DNA of 64,000 nt, taken from NCBI GenBank assembly GCA_910577835.1, contig CAJTOU010000002.1:21185-85184 (forward strand), read 5' to 3'. This document shows, piece by piece, positions 34,906 to 43,001 of this stretch. Within the stretch, counting starts at the first letter, position 1, and every line of letters starts with the position of its first letter. A model generated the notes under the pieces. It had not been told where the DNA came from, did not search any database, and saw only the letters and a program-made list of their open reading frames with translations. The position numbers and the translations under genes were made by a program. The DNA is from an uncultured Lachnospiraceae bacterium (GTDB lineage Bacteria; Bacillota_A; Clostridia; Lachnospirales; Lachnospiraceae).

Positions 34906-36156
34906 ATGTATTTCACTATGAAACAACAGGTAAAACAGTTATCAAAAGAAGATTATAAAAATCTTAGAGAGTTGTGTCATATAGCGAAAAATCTTACAAA
35001 TGAAGCGATATACAATGTAAGGCAGTATTATTTCAAAGAAAGTAACTATTTAAACTATGAAAAAAATTACGCTTTACTGAAAACATCAGAAAATTATAAA
35101 ACATTAAATTCCAACATGGCTCAACAGATTTTAAAAGAAGTGGACGGAATGTTTCAATCATTTTTCGGACTTATAAAACTCGCTAAGAAAGGCAGGTATT
35201 CTTTTAAAGATACGAAACTGCCGAAATATCTTCCGAAAGACGGTTTTGCAACATTAGTCATAGGATTTGTAAGATTAAAAGAAAATCAGCTTACCATTCC
35301 ATATTCCCAAAAATATAAGAAAGAACATAAAGGAATCACAATCAATATTCCACCGAAACTTGTTGGTAAAAAGGTGAAAGAAATAAAAATAATCCCAAAA
35401 TCAAAAGCAAGGTTCTTTGAAATTCAGTATGTATATGAAACAGAGGAAATTCAAAGTAATTTAGATATAAACCATGCACTTGCAGTCGATTTCGGGATAG
35501 ATAATCTTGCAACCTGTGTCACAAGCGAAGGCAAATCTTTCATAATAGATGGGAAAAGGTTAAAATCTGTCAATCAATGGTTTCACAAAGAAAATGCAAG
35601 GTTACAGAGCATAAAAGATAAACAGAATTTTGGTAAAGGCTGTACAAATAAGCAGGAACAAATCAGAAGAAACCGAAATAATAAAGTGAATGATTATATG
35701 TCAAAGAGTGCAAGAATTATTATTGATTACTGTTTAAAAAATAAGATTGGTACATTCGTATGTGGATATAACAAACCATTCAAAAAAAATAGTGGTATGG
35801 GAAAGCAGAATAATCAAAATTTTGTAAATATCCCATTTGGAAAGTTAAGAGAGAAGCTGGAGTATTTATGTAGGTTATATGGAATTCATTATGTAGAACA
35901 GGAAGAAAGTTATACATCGAAAGCAAGTTTCTTTGATAAGGATGAAATTCCAATATATCATGCAGATAATCCACAAAACTACACATTTAGTGGAAAAAGA
36001 GTAAAGCGCGGCTTATATCAATGTGCCAATGGAAAGACTTTAAATGCAGATGTAAACGGAGCATTAAATATTTTGAAAAAAAGTAATGTTGTATCTCTTA
36101 GGGGATTATACGATAGAGGTGAACTGGACACACCGATAAGAATAAGGGTTGCCTGA
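34906..36156 (+). CDS. tnpB: TnpB, RNA-guided nuclease of IS605/IStron type
   Basis: A 416-residue protein with a TATAAT at 34873 and an AGAGGTGAT site before the ATG. RuvC Asp195 (AVDFGIDNL) and Asp382 (NADVNGALNIL) are in place. The usual RuvC-II region reads GTFVCGYNKPF and has no Glu. An EQEESYTSKAS motif near 331-341 offers a Glu instead, as in TnpB groups with a rearranged catalytic site. The CxxC...CxxC zinc finger is also missing: only Cys373 remains in that part. It should cut DNA guided by an RNA made from the element's right end, next to a TTTAT-type motif, and so favour retention of the element. Confidence 0.92.
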   Translation: MYFTMKQQVKQLSKEDYKNLRELCHIAKNLTNEAIYNVRQYYFKESNYLNYEKNYALLKTSENYKTLNSNMAQQILKEVDGMFQSFFGLIKLAKKGRYSFKDTKLPKYLPKDGFATLVIGFVRLKENQLTIPYSQKYKKEHKGITINIPPKLVGKKVKEIKIIPKSKARFFEIQYVYETEEIQSNLDINHALAVDFGIDNLATCVTSEGKSFIIDGKRLKSVNQWFHKENARLQSIKDKQNFGKGCTNKQEQIRRNRNNKVNDYMSKSARIIIDYCLKNKIGTFVCGYNKPFKKNSGMGKQNNQNFVNIPFGKLREKLEYLCRLYGIHYVEQEESYTSKASFFDKDEIPIYHADNPQNYTFSGKRVKRGLYQCANGKTLNADVNGALNILKKSNVVSLRGLYDRGELDTPIRIRVA

Positions 36157-36283
36157 GAAATCAGGCAGAATATTCGACAGTCAATCCTTCGGATTGGCTG
36201 TATGAAATACCAAACTTCTTAAATAAAACAGTGAATGATTAACTGTTTTTAGAACCCTGCAACTTTAGTCGTAGGAGGTTCAG
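36100..36283 (+). ncRNA. Right end and probable omega (guide) RNA scaffold
   Basis: The 127 bases after the tnpB stop, probably with the last part of tnpB, contain stable hairpins: CAGTCAATCC/GGATTGGCTG (about 36179-36202), AAACAGT/ACTGTTT (about 36227-36247), and CCTGCAAC/GTCGTAGG (about 36256-36275) near the end. In IS605-type elements this region is transcribed as the TnpB guide scaffold. The guide is the flanking DNA, here the kinase exon from 36284. The same RNA must also serve as the 3' end of the intron. Confidence 0.6.
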
Positions 36284-37372
36284 GGAGAGAATCGACTGAT
36301 AAAGCAAACATCAAAAATCCATTTTGAAGATGAAAAATTGCAGAAAATTTCTTATGAAGGCACGGGTTATTATATTTTTGACCGTAAACTGGAAGGAAGA
36401 AAATTAGACGGGCTCTGGCTGCGCGGAATTGTTTCGGAAAATGAGGATATGGAAAGAGTTACCGCAGTTGTGCATATTTCGTTAATTGCGCTTCCAGTAT
36501 TGCTTGTTATGGCAGTATTTGGCGGATATTCGGTGGCAAAAAGAATGTTAAGGCCGGTAAATCAAATTACAGAAGCAGCGGCACAGATTAGTCAGGGCAG
36601 TGATTTGCAAAAAAGGATTGCTCTTGGCAGGGGAGGTGATGAACTTCATCAGCTTGCGGCGGTATTTGATGATATGTTTGCACGGTTAGAGGCAGCTTTT
36701 CAGACAGAAAGACGTTTTACTTCGGATGCATCTCATGAGCTTCGCACGCCTATGGCTGTTATTATGGCTCAATGCGAATATATTTTAAGCGAAACAAGAA
36801 GTGTGGAGGAATATGAGGAAGCGTTTTATGTGATACAAAGACAGGGCAGGAAAATGTCAAGATTGATAGATGATATGCTTGTTTTTACCCGAATGGAGCA
36901 GAAGAATGAAAGCTATCCAAAAGAATCTCTTAACCTGTCGGAGCTTATAGAGGATATTTGTCAGGATATGGCTCTTTTGAGGGATAAAGAAATTACTCTG
37001 ACATGGGAGCTTGAGCCGGATATTTTCTTTGAGGGAAACCGTCTTTTAATAACAAGACTTCTGACAAATTTAATCAGTAATGCTTATCGCTACGGAAATC
37101 AAAATGGAAGTATTTTTGTTGGCCTAAATCAAAAAGAAAAGATTTTAATTACTGTTAAGGATAATGGGATTGGTATTTCAAAAGAGCAGCAGAAAAAAAT
37201 CTTTGAGCGTTTTTACCGCGCAGATGTCTCGCGTACTTTGGAAGGAAGCGGACTGGGACTGGCGATGGTGAGGGAGATTGTACAGTTTCATGGAGGAGAG
37301 ATAATGGTTTCTTCCGAGTCTGATAAAGGAAGCATATTTACAGTTAGCTTACCTGTTTTGAAAAGTATATAA
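36284..37372 (+). CDS. Sensor histidine kinase, 3' exon
   Basis: Read in phase with the 5' exon, this gives residues 109-470. It covers the rest of the sensor loop (GENRLIKQTSKIHFEDEK), the second membrane helix (about 168-190), HAMP (YSVAKRMLRPV), and the HisKA domain with SDASHELRTP, His259. The ATPase domain follows, with N-box NLISNAYRYG, G1 DNGIGIS, F-box FERFYRADVSR and G2 GSGLGLAM. All catalytic motifs are intact, so selection seems to have kept this exon. An internal TTG at 36338 opens the unspliced frame, but a protein starting there would lack the first membrane helix. Confidence 0.87.
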   Translation, partial: GENRLIKQTSKIHFEDEKLQKISYEGTGYYIFDRKLEGRKLDGLWLRGIVSENEDMERVTAVVHISLIALPVLLVMAVFGGYSVAKRMLRPVNQITEAAAQISQGSDLQKRIALGRGGDELHQLAAVFDDMFARLEAAFQTERRFTSDASHELRTPMAVIMAQCEYILSETRSVEEYEEAFYVIQRQGRKMSRLIDDMLVFTRMEQKNESYPKESLNLSELIEDICQDMALLRDKEITLTWELEPDIFFEGNRLLITRLLTNLISNAYRYGNQNGSIFVGLNQKEKILITVKDNGIGISKEQQKKIFERFYRADVSRTLEGSGLGLAMVREIVQFHGGEIMVSSESDKGSIFTVSLPVLKSI

Positions 37373-37396
37373 AATTTAATATCAAATAAAAGAAAA

Positions 37397-37425
37397 CAGC
37401 AGGTCATATCTGACCTGCTGCTTTA
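37397..37425 (+). terminator. Terminator after kinase gene
   Basis: CAGCAGGTCA and TGACCTGCTG form a perfect 10 bp stem with a four-base loop, followed by CTTTAAT. Confidence 0.85.
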
Positions 37426-37594
37426 ATATGCAATAGATGAAGCTGCCTGATAATACATTCTGCACTTTATTGAAAAAAATTATTAAAAACAGAAAAATTT
37501 CATTCTTCTAATGTTTTTTTAATTTTTGTAAAATATAATACAGATGTAAACAACAATACAGCCTTTTGGGCGGCTACAAGAAAGGAGCATCTTT

Positions 37595-38437
37595 ATGAAA
37601 AAGATAAAAGAATATTTTAACAATCCAAAGAAAGTAATTCTTTCTGTTATTGTACTTTTCGTAATATGCGGCATTGTTTTTTTCGCCGGCAGCGCAATTT
37701 TAAATAAGGTTCTTATAGGTAAAAAAGAAGCAAAGAGAATAGCTTTGGCAGATGCAGGAATTTCTGCTGATGATGTTTCAAAGATTTGGATTGATTTAGA
37801 TTTTGACCATGGAAGTTTTGAATATGAAGTTGAGTTTTATTCAAAAGGAAATGAGTATGAATATACAATAGATGGAAAGAGTGGAGAAATTATTTCCAAA
37901 GATACAGATTATCATAAATCCGCGCAGGATTCGTTACAAAATCAACAGTTGCAGAATAATCAACAGACGCAGCCATCGGCAGATAACAATACAATCTCTC
38001 TTGATTCGGCAAAGGAGAAAGCTTTGCAAAGTGCAGGATTATCAGAAACAGACATAACATTTACAAAAACAAAGCTTGACAGAGACGACGGCATATTAAT
38101 ATATAAAATTGAATTTTATTCCACACAGGCGGAATACGAATATGAAATCAATGCCACAAACGGCGAAGTTGTAAGTATGGAAACAAAAGCATATCATATT
38201 GACTCTAATAATTCCGGAAATTCGGATAAATATATTGGAGTGGACCAGGCAAAGAGTATTGCCGCAGAGCATGCAAAGATTGCTGAGAATGAAATTGTTT
38301 TTTCAAAAGCAAAACTGGAAAATGATGATGGAAGAACTGTGTATGAGATTGAGTTTTACTATGAAAAAATAGAATATGAATATAAGATAGACGCTGTGTC
38401 AGGAGCAATTATAGAATATGACTTTGAGCAGTTTTAA
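37595..38437 (+). CDS. Membrane-anchored triple PepSY protein
   Basis: A 280-residue protein with an N-terminal membrane helix (about 15-37) and no cleavage site. Three PepSY repeats face outside. Each begins with an alanine-rich helix (KKEAKRIALADAG, DSAKEKALQSAG, DQAKSIAAEHAK) and ends with a YEYxIDxxSGE strand pair. The first two are separated by a Gln/Asn-rich linker. PepSY domains are thought to inhibit proteases or bind cell-envelope ligands and commonly lie beside two-component genes. TATAAT at 37534 and AAAGGAGC before the ATG support its own promoter. The next gene is a lipoprotein of the same design. Confidence 0.9.
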   Translation: MKKIKEYFNNPKKVILSVIVLFVICGIVFFAGSAILNKVLIGKKEAKRIALADAGISADDVSKIWIDLDFDHGSFEYEVEFYSKGNEYEYTIDGKSGEIISKDTDYHKSAQDSLQNQQLQNNQQTQPSADNNTISLDSAKEKALQSAGLSETDITFTKTKLDRDDGILIYKIEFYSTQAEYEYEINATNGEVVSMETKAYHIDSNNSGNSDKYIGVDQAKSIAAEHAKIAENEIVFSKAKLENDDGRTVYEIEFYYEKIEYEYKIDAVSGAIIEYDFEQF

Positions 38438-38520
38438 CATCAGATATGAAACAGATAAATATTGATTTTGAAATTTGAGACAGAAAAAGAATCATAAAAT
38501 AAAGATTTTAGGAGGAGAAT

Positions 38521-39465
38521 ATGGCAGTTACAAAGATTAGAACCATAAAACAAATAATAAGAAATGTTTTTGGTATTATGGCAGTTACCATGCTTATCTG
38601 TGGATGTGAAAATAACTCTGATTTATCGACTGGAAAATCTGAGGAACAGACACAGATAAAGGAAACAGACAGCTCACAGTCAGAAACGGATACAAAAACA
38701 AATAGTCAAAATGAAAGCCGGCAGGATTCGCAGGATAAATTTATTTCAGAGGAAGAGGCAAAAAAAATTGCCTTTGACGATGCGGGAATAGATAATAGTA
38801 ATGTATCTAATATGAGTATTAAAATGGAGTCCGATGATGGCATTTGGGAATATGAAATTGAGTTTTATGTGGAAAATACAGAATATGATTATGATATAGA
38901 TGCCATATCAGGAGCAGTCCGCAGCAAGGATGTATCAAATCATGCAGTGCCGGAGGTTCCAACACAGCCGCAGACCAGTTCTGCACCGGTACAAACACAA
39001 CCTTCTAATAACTCTGTTTTACAGGAGGGGCTTATCACAGAGGAACAGGCAAAACAAATCGCGTTTGGCGATGCAGGTGTTTCGGAAAGTCAGGTATTAA
39101 GCCAGCGGATAAAGCTTGAAATGGATGATGGTATATGGGAGTATGAGGTTGAATTTTATGTGGGAAGCACAGAATATGACTATGAAATCGATGCGGCATC
39201 AGGAACAATCCGAAAGAAAGATATGGATATAGAGGATGATTTTTACCAGCTTCCAGCACAGGGCAATTATATTTCAGAGGCCGATGCCAAAGCGCTTGCG
39301 CTTGCAAAGGTTTCAGGAGCTTCAGAAAATAATATTCAGATACATTTGGATTATGATGACGGGAGAGCAATTTATGAGGGCTCCATTTACTATCAGGGTA
39401 TAGAATATGAATTTGAAATTGATGCAGTGACAGGTACATTTTTAGATTGGGATATTGACGATTAA
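38521..39465 (+). CDS. Triple PepSY lipoprotein
   Basis: A 314-residue protein. A signal peptide ends in the lipobox MLICGC (Cys29). A Ser/Gln/Thr/Glu-rich linker runs to about 75. Three PepSY repeats follow, the first two nearly the same (EEAKKIAFDDAGI and EQAKQIAFGDAGV, each followed by MxxDDGIWEYE and a EYDYxIDAxSG end). The third is more distant. The first two repeats look like a recent internal duplication. GGAGGAG precedes the ATG. It follows the membrane-anchored PepSY gene by 83 bases, so the two probably work together at the cell surface, perhaps as partners of the kinase upstream. Confidence 0.9.
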   Translation: MAVTKIRTIKQIIRNVFGIMAVTMLICGCENNSDLSTGKSEEQTQIKETDSSQSETDTKTNSQNESRQDSQDKFISEEEAKKIAFDDAGIDNSNVSNMSIKMESDDGIWEYEIEFYVENTEYDYDIDAISGAVRSKDVSNHAVPEVPTQPQTSSAPVQTQPSNNSVLQEGLITEEQAKQIAFGDAGVSESQVLSQRIKLEMDDGIWEYEVEFYVGSTEYDYEIDAASGTIRKKDMDIEDDFYQLPAQGNYISEADAKALALAKVSGASENNIQIHLDYDDGRAIYEGSIYYQGIEYEFEIDAVTGTFLDWDIDD

Positions 39466-39468
39466 AAT

Positions 39469-39533
39469 AAAAAAGGAAAAGCTGCTGTTTGGATAGATAA
39501 GTTATCTATGTTTGCAGCAGTTCTTCCTTTTTC
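39469..39533 (+). terminator. Terminator after PepSY genes
   Basis: AAAAAGGAA pairs with TTCCTTTTT around an inner CTGCTG/CAGCAG stem and an ATAGATAA/TTATCTAT hairpin. The structure starts directly after the stop codon and ends in a T-run. Confidence 0.85.
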
Positions 39534-39639
39534 ATTTTGTTACTTTGAGAAGTGGAATAGCCTTCACCAGTTATGCAATATATGTCAAAGAAATTTCATC
39601 TTTGCCTCTTTTCTATCGCTGCATAATTTAAATACTATA

Positions 39640-39668
39640 TTGCCAAATCACTATGAAAATGATACAAT
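39640..39668 (+). promoter_or_regulatory. Promoter of GH13 gene, copy of a shared element
   Basis: TTGCCA (39640-39645) and TACAAT (39663-39668), 17 bp apart, with TATGAAAATGA in the spacer and TTTGAAACAGTTTTT downstream. It matches the promoter at 32512-32540. Confidence 0.6.
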
Positions 39669-39716
39669 AAATGAACATTTGAAACAGTTTTTATTTTTTA
39701 GAAAGGATTTATTATT

Positions 39717-41261
39717 ATGAGTACACAACCAAAATGGCTTGATAATGCCGTGTTTTATGAAATTTATCCACAATCCTTTAAAGATTCCAATGCCGATGGC
39801 ATCGGAGATTTTCAGGGAATTATTGAAAAACTTGATTATATTAAAGAGCTTGGCTGTACAGCAATCTGGATGAATCCATGTTTTGAGTCGCCATTTGGAG
39901 ATGCAGGCTATGATGTTTCTGATTATTATAAAACCGCGCCAAGATATGGAACAAATGAAGATTTAAAACGTCTGTTTGAAGAAGTTCATAAACGTGATAT
40001 GCATATTCTTCTGGACCTTGTGCCAGGACATACTTCCATTAACCACAAATGGTTTCAGGAGTCTATGAAAGCGGAAAAAAATGAGTATACAGACCGATAT
40101 GTCTGGACAGACAGTATATGGGAAGAAGTGTGGGGAATGGGTTCACTGCGGGGAATTTCTGACAGAGACGGTTCCTGTGCGGTAAATTTTTTTTCACATC
40201 AGCCTGCGCTTAATTATGGATTTTACAAGCCGGACCGCCCTTGGCAGCAGTCTATGGACGATGAAGGTCCAAAAGCTACGCTGGAGGAATTGAAAAATAT
40301 TATGCGTTTCTGGCTGAATATGGGTGCAGACGGTTTCCGTGTAGATATGGCAGGCTCGCTTGTGAAACATGACGAGGAAGGAAAAGGAACCATTCGGCTT
40401 TGGCAGAGTGTGAGAGCTTTTCTGGACAGTGAATTTCCAAATGCGGCTATGGTTTCCGAGTGGGGTGAGCCGGACAAATCCTTGCAGGGAGGCTTTCATA
40501 TGGATTTTACCCTGCATTTTGGTCCATCTCATTATAATGATTTATTCCGGTGTGACAAGCCTTATTTTTCATCAAAAGGTGAAGGAACGATTGTAGATTT
40601 TGTAAATAAATATAAAGAAAGCTATGAAAAGAGTGAAAGAAAAGGATTAATCTGTATTCCGTCAGGAAATCATGATATGGACCGGCTGGCAAGAAGTATT
40701 CATGGCGATGAGCTTAAGGTGGCGTTTGCATTTCTGCTTTCTATGCCCGGCGCTCCGTTTATCTATTATGGTGATGAGATTGGAATGAGATATGTGGAAA
40801 ACCTTACCTCTGTGGAAGGAGGATATAACAGAACAGGTTCACGTTCGCCTATGCAGTGGGATAATTCGCTGAATATGGGCTTTAGCAGCGCAGCAAAAGA
40901 CAGACTGTATATTCCGCAGGATGAAAGTTCTGACAGACCGACAGCAGAAGAGCAGATACAGGATGAAAATTCTCTTTACCATGAAATTAAACGGCTGATT
41001 GCTGTACGTATGTCCCATGAGGCTTTGCAGAGCAGGGGTGAAATAGAATTTGTAAATGTTGGTTATCCTCTTGCATATTTAAGAAGTGGGAAACAGGAAA
41101 CGATAGTTGTAGTTATTAATCCGGCAGCGGAGGAAAAAACTTTTGAATGTAAGTATTTGCCGACGGAGTGCATTTATAATTTCGGAGGAAAGATTTCTGC
41201 TGATGGAACTACCATAAAGGTTCCGGCGCAGTCAGCAGGATTTTACAGGATAGAGAAATAG
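39717..41261 (+). CDS. GH13 family alpha-glucosidase/trehalose-synthase-like enzyme
   Basis: A 514-residue (beta/alpha)8 enzyme without signal peptide. All GH13 regions are present: VFYEIYPQSFKDSNADGIGD at the start, region I DLVPGHT (about 100-106), region II DGFRVDMA with nucleophile Asp210, region III VSEWGE with acid Glu248, and region IV SGNHDMDR with His319/Asp320. A beta-sheet C-terminal domain ends the protein. The opening and region II are those of the oligo-1,6-glucosidase/trehalose synthase group, so it probably hydrolyses or isomerises alpha-glucosides in the cytoplasm. AAAGGATT lies before the ATG. No transporter gene is near. Confidence 0.92.
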   Translation: MSTQPKWLDNAVFYEIYPQSFKDSNADGIGDFQGIIEKLDYIKELGCTAIWMNPCFESPFGDAGYDVSDYYKTAPRYGTNEDLKRLFEEVHKRDMHILLDLVPGHTSINHKWFQESMKAEKNEYTDRYVWTDSIWEEVWGMGSLRGISDRDGSCAVNFFSHQPALNYGFYKPDRPWQQSMDDEGPKATLEELKNIMRFWLNMGADGFRVDMAGSLVKHDEEGKGTIRLWQSVRAFLDSEFPNAAMVSEWGEPDKSLQGGFHMDFTLHFGPSHYNDLFRCDKPYFSSKGEGTIVDFVNKYKESYEKSERKGLICIPSGNHDMDRLARSIHGDELKVAFAFLLSMPGAPFIYYGDEIGMRYVENLTSVEGGYNRTGSRSPMQWDNSLNMGFSSAAKDRLYIPQDESSDRPTAEEQIQDENSLYHEIKRLIAVRMSHEALQSRGEIEFVNVGYPLAYLRSGKQETIVVVINPAAEEKTFECKYLPTECIYNFGGKISADGTTIKVPAQSAGFYRIEK

Positions 41262-41280
41262 AAAAGAATATTTATATTGG

Positions 41281-41392
41281 TGTAAAAAGGGACTGTTGCA
41301 AAATGCAGCTTATATATAATATATGCTGAGACTCATAAGGTCTAAGTACCATATATTGTATATAATGGCTATTTTGCGACACTCCCTTTACA
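41281..41392. repeat. Long imperfect inverted repeat, MITE-like
   Basis: Two arms of about 43-45 bases (41281-41325 and 41350-41392) are near reverse complements. They share GTAAA-GGGA-TGTYGCAAAAT outwards and ATATATT-like ends inwards. The outer sequence resembles transposase inverted-repeat ends. It may be a small non-autonomous element. It also lies between convergent genes and could stop transcription from both. Confidence 0.6.
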
Positions 41393-41410
41393 TAAAAAAT
41401 TATACAGTCA

Positions 41411-41950
41411 TTATTTTAGAGTTATCCAATATCTTTTAATGATACAGCCGTCCACTTCTACATTTTTTTCAAAAACACCGCCATTTGAAAGAATTGTTCT
41501 TTCGCTGGCCGAATTATTCGCATCACAGGTAATCATTACTTTCTTAATATTTAAGGCTTTGCAATTTTGCAGGTTTTGTCTTACCATTTCTTTTGCATAC
41601 CCTTTCTTCCTTTCATTTGGACGTACATAATATCCCATATGTCCGCCCCATGTGCTCAAAATAGGGGTATTAATGTGATAACGCAAATCTATTATTCCGA
41701 CAATTCGGTTGTCTGTTTCACGTACTGCAATGTAAATCATGGAAGGAACTTTATCTTTTGGGCAGGTTTCTACTGTCTTATGAAGTTTTATTGTGTCAAT
41801 CCATTCCTTGGCAGAAAAACATTTCTCAAGATTTCCACATCCGGCAAATTTATCCATATCATTTGATGAAATTATTTCCTGTCGGAATTGCCAGATATCT
41901 TTCTCATATTCTATTGTTGGCTCTATTAATTTTATGTTGCTAAATTCCAT
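41411..41950 (-). CDS. GNAT family N-acetyltransferase
   Basis: A 179-residue acetyltransferase. The NRIVGIIDLRYHINTPI strand, the GGHMGYYVRPNERKKGYAKEMV acetyl-CoA block (about 110-131) and the C-terminal CDANNSASERTILSNGGVFE motif are typical of GNATs that act on small amines. The N-terminal half has a DMDKFAGCGNLEKCF segment common in this subgroup. Its target is unknown. A GAGGGA site precedes the ATG. It is convergent with the GH13 gene and separated from it by the inverted repeat. Confidence 0.9.
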   Translation of the reverse strand: MEFSNIKLIEPTIEYEKDIWQFRQEIISSNDMDKFAGCGNLEKCFSAKEWIDTIKLHKTVETCPKDKVPSMIYIAVRETDNRIVGIIDLRYHINTPILSTWGGHMGYYVRPNERKKGYAKEMVRQNLQNCKALNIKKVMITCDANNSASERTILSNGGVFEKNVEVDGCIIKRYWITLK

Positions 41951-42104
41951 TATAATTATCCCTCTTTCTTTTATATTTCCTCTTTTTAATGGTCTTAAAA
42001 AAATGAGACAGAAAATCTATAAAAATTGACTGTTTCCTGTGCTTTATGGATATTTATGTAACTTTTATTTATTATTGATATTTTGTTTTTGCTGGCTGCG
42101 ATGT

Positions 42105-43001
42105 TTAAAAGGTAATATCCCAGTATATATGGTCTGATATATGATTTATTTTTTTTAAATATTCAGCTTTTCGTCTATAAAATATACCCTCAGCAAAACT
42201 TTTTTCCATTTCTTCACAGAGAAGCTCAACAAATTCCGGCTCAAGAATACTGTATATAAATGGCTTTATCTCTTTAAATAAAGCCTCAATCTGTCCTCTG
42301 TTTATTTTTTTGTCAACAAATTTCACAACTTCATCATTCCAGAAAATATGACGCGTCACACAGCCTTCATCAAAATTCCATATATCGCTTGACCAAAATA
42401 GTTGTGATTCGTTGACAGCAAGTAAATTATCGCTTTCTTTAAAAAGAAGAACAGAAAGATATTGAAAAAATGAATATTTTATTTTTAATGAGCCTTTAAA
42501 AATTTCGTGAAATAAACGGCGAATATTATTATTGTCAAGTGCAGCAGTAGTATTAAATAAAGACACCCATTCAAGCATATAACAATTCTGTATTTCCATC
42601 TTCTTTAATGTCTGTGAAATATAATATTCCATAATATACTGATAGTTTTTTTCTCCGACAGCATATTTGAAATTTTTTTGATTAAAAAACATTGCGTCAT
42701 TAAATTCAAAGTAAATATCCATCGCTGTTTTTTGCAGATAATCATGGTTTTCATATATAACAGCCTGTTCCATAGACTTTAAATAAAATGGCAGTAAATA
42801 TCTGATTAATTCCGGCTGAATATCTTCTGAATATATACAATCTGTAACAAAATTATATAAAATTAAATATTTTTCAGAAAATGCTCCGTCTATACTTTCA
42901 TTTGCAATAAATTCCTGTAATGTATGTATATCTGTCTCATACAATTTCATGGTGATTTGAAAATTTGGGCGTTCATCTCTTGAATAACCTATATTATTCA
43001 T
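42105..43001 (-). CDS. Hypothetical protein, 298 residues
   Basis: A soluble, acidic, helical protein rich in Tyr, Phe and Ile, with no motif I recognise. The middle contains several LF/YF pairs in helices (YIMEYYISQTLKKMEIQ), and a WSSDIWNFDEG segment lies near 200. The start overlaps the end of the upstream gene by eight bases, so the two are translated together and their products probably act together. Upstream partners are an unknown 163-residue protein and a DUF3795 protein. An immunity or stress role would fit the setting but is not shown. Confidence 0.6.
   Translation of the reverse strand: MNNIGYSRDERPNFQITMKLYETDIHTLQEFIANESIDGAFSEKYLILYNFVTDCIYSEDIQPELIRYLLPFYLKSMEQAVIYENHDYLQKTAMDIYFEFNDAMFFNQKNFKYAVGEKNYQYIMEYYISQTLKKMEIQNCYMLEWVSLFNTTAALDNNNIRRLFHEIFKGSLKIKYSFFQYLSVLLFKESDNLLAVNESQLFWSSDIWNFDEGCVTRHIFWNDEVVKFVDKKINRGQIEALFKEIKPFIYSILEPEFVELLCEEMEKSFAEGIFYRRKAEYLKKINHISDHIYWDITF

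Larger units (their letters stand above)
34305..36283 (+). mobile_element. IStron: group I intron plus tnpB, inserted in kinase gene
   Basis: A 1,979 bp element. Its left part (about 600 bases) folds as a group I intron. Its right part carries tnpB and an IS605-type right end. There is no tnpA, so movement would need a transposase supplied in trans. The boundaries are set by three signs. The flank before it is TTTAT, a typical IS605/IStron target pentamer. The base before the intron is T and the last intron base is G, as group I splicing requires. Removing 34305-36283 joins TAT to GGA and restores the kinase frame. Related elements are known as IStrons, first described in Clostridioides difficile. 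Confidence 0.85.

Noticed and set aside
34906..36156. TnpB read as a Cas12-type effector
   Set aside because: No CRISPR array is near, the size is that of TnpB, and the IS605/IStron ends explain it fully.
36338..37372. Independent kinase gene starting at the TTG at 36338
   Set aside because: The frame is open and conserved-looking back to 36284, and the start lacks a binding site. It is better explained as exon 2.
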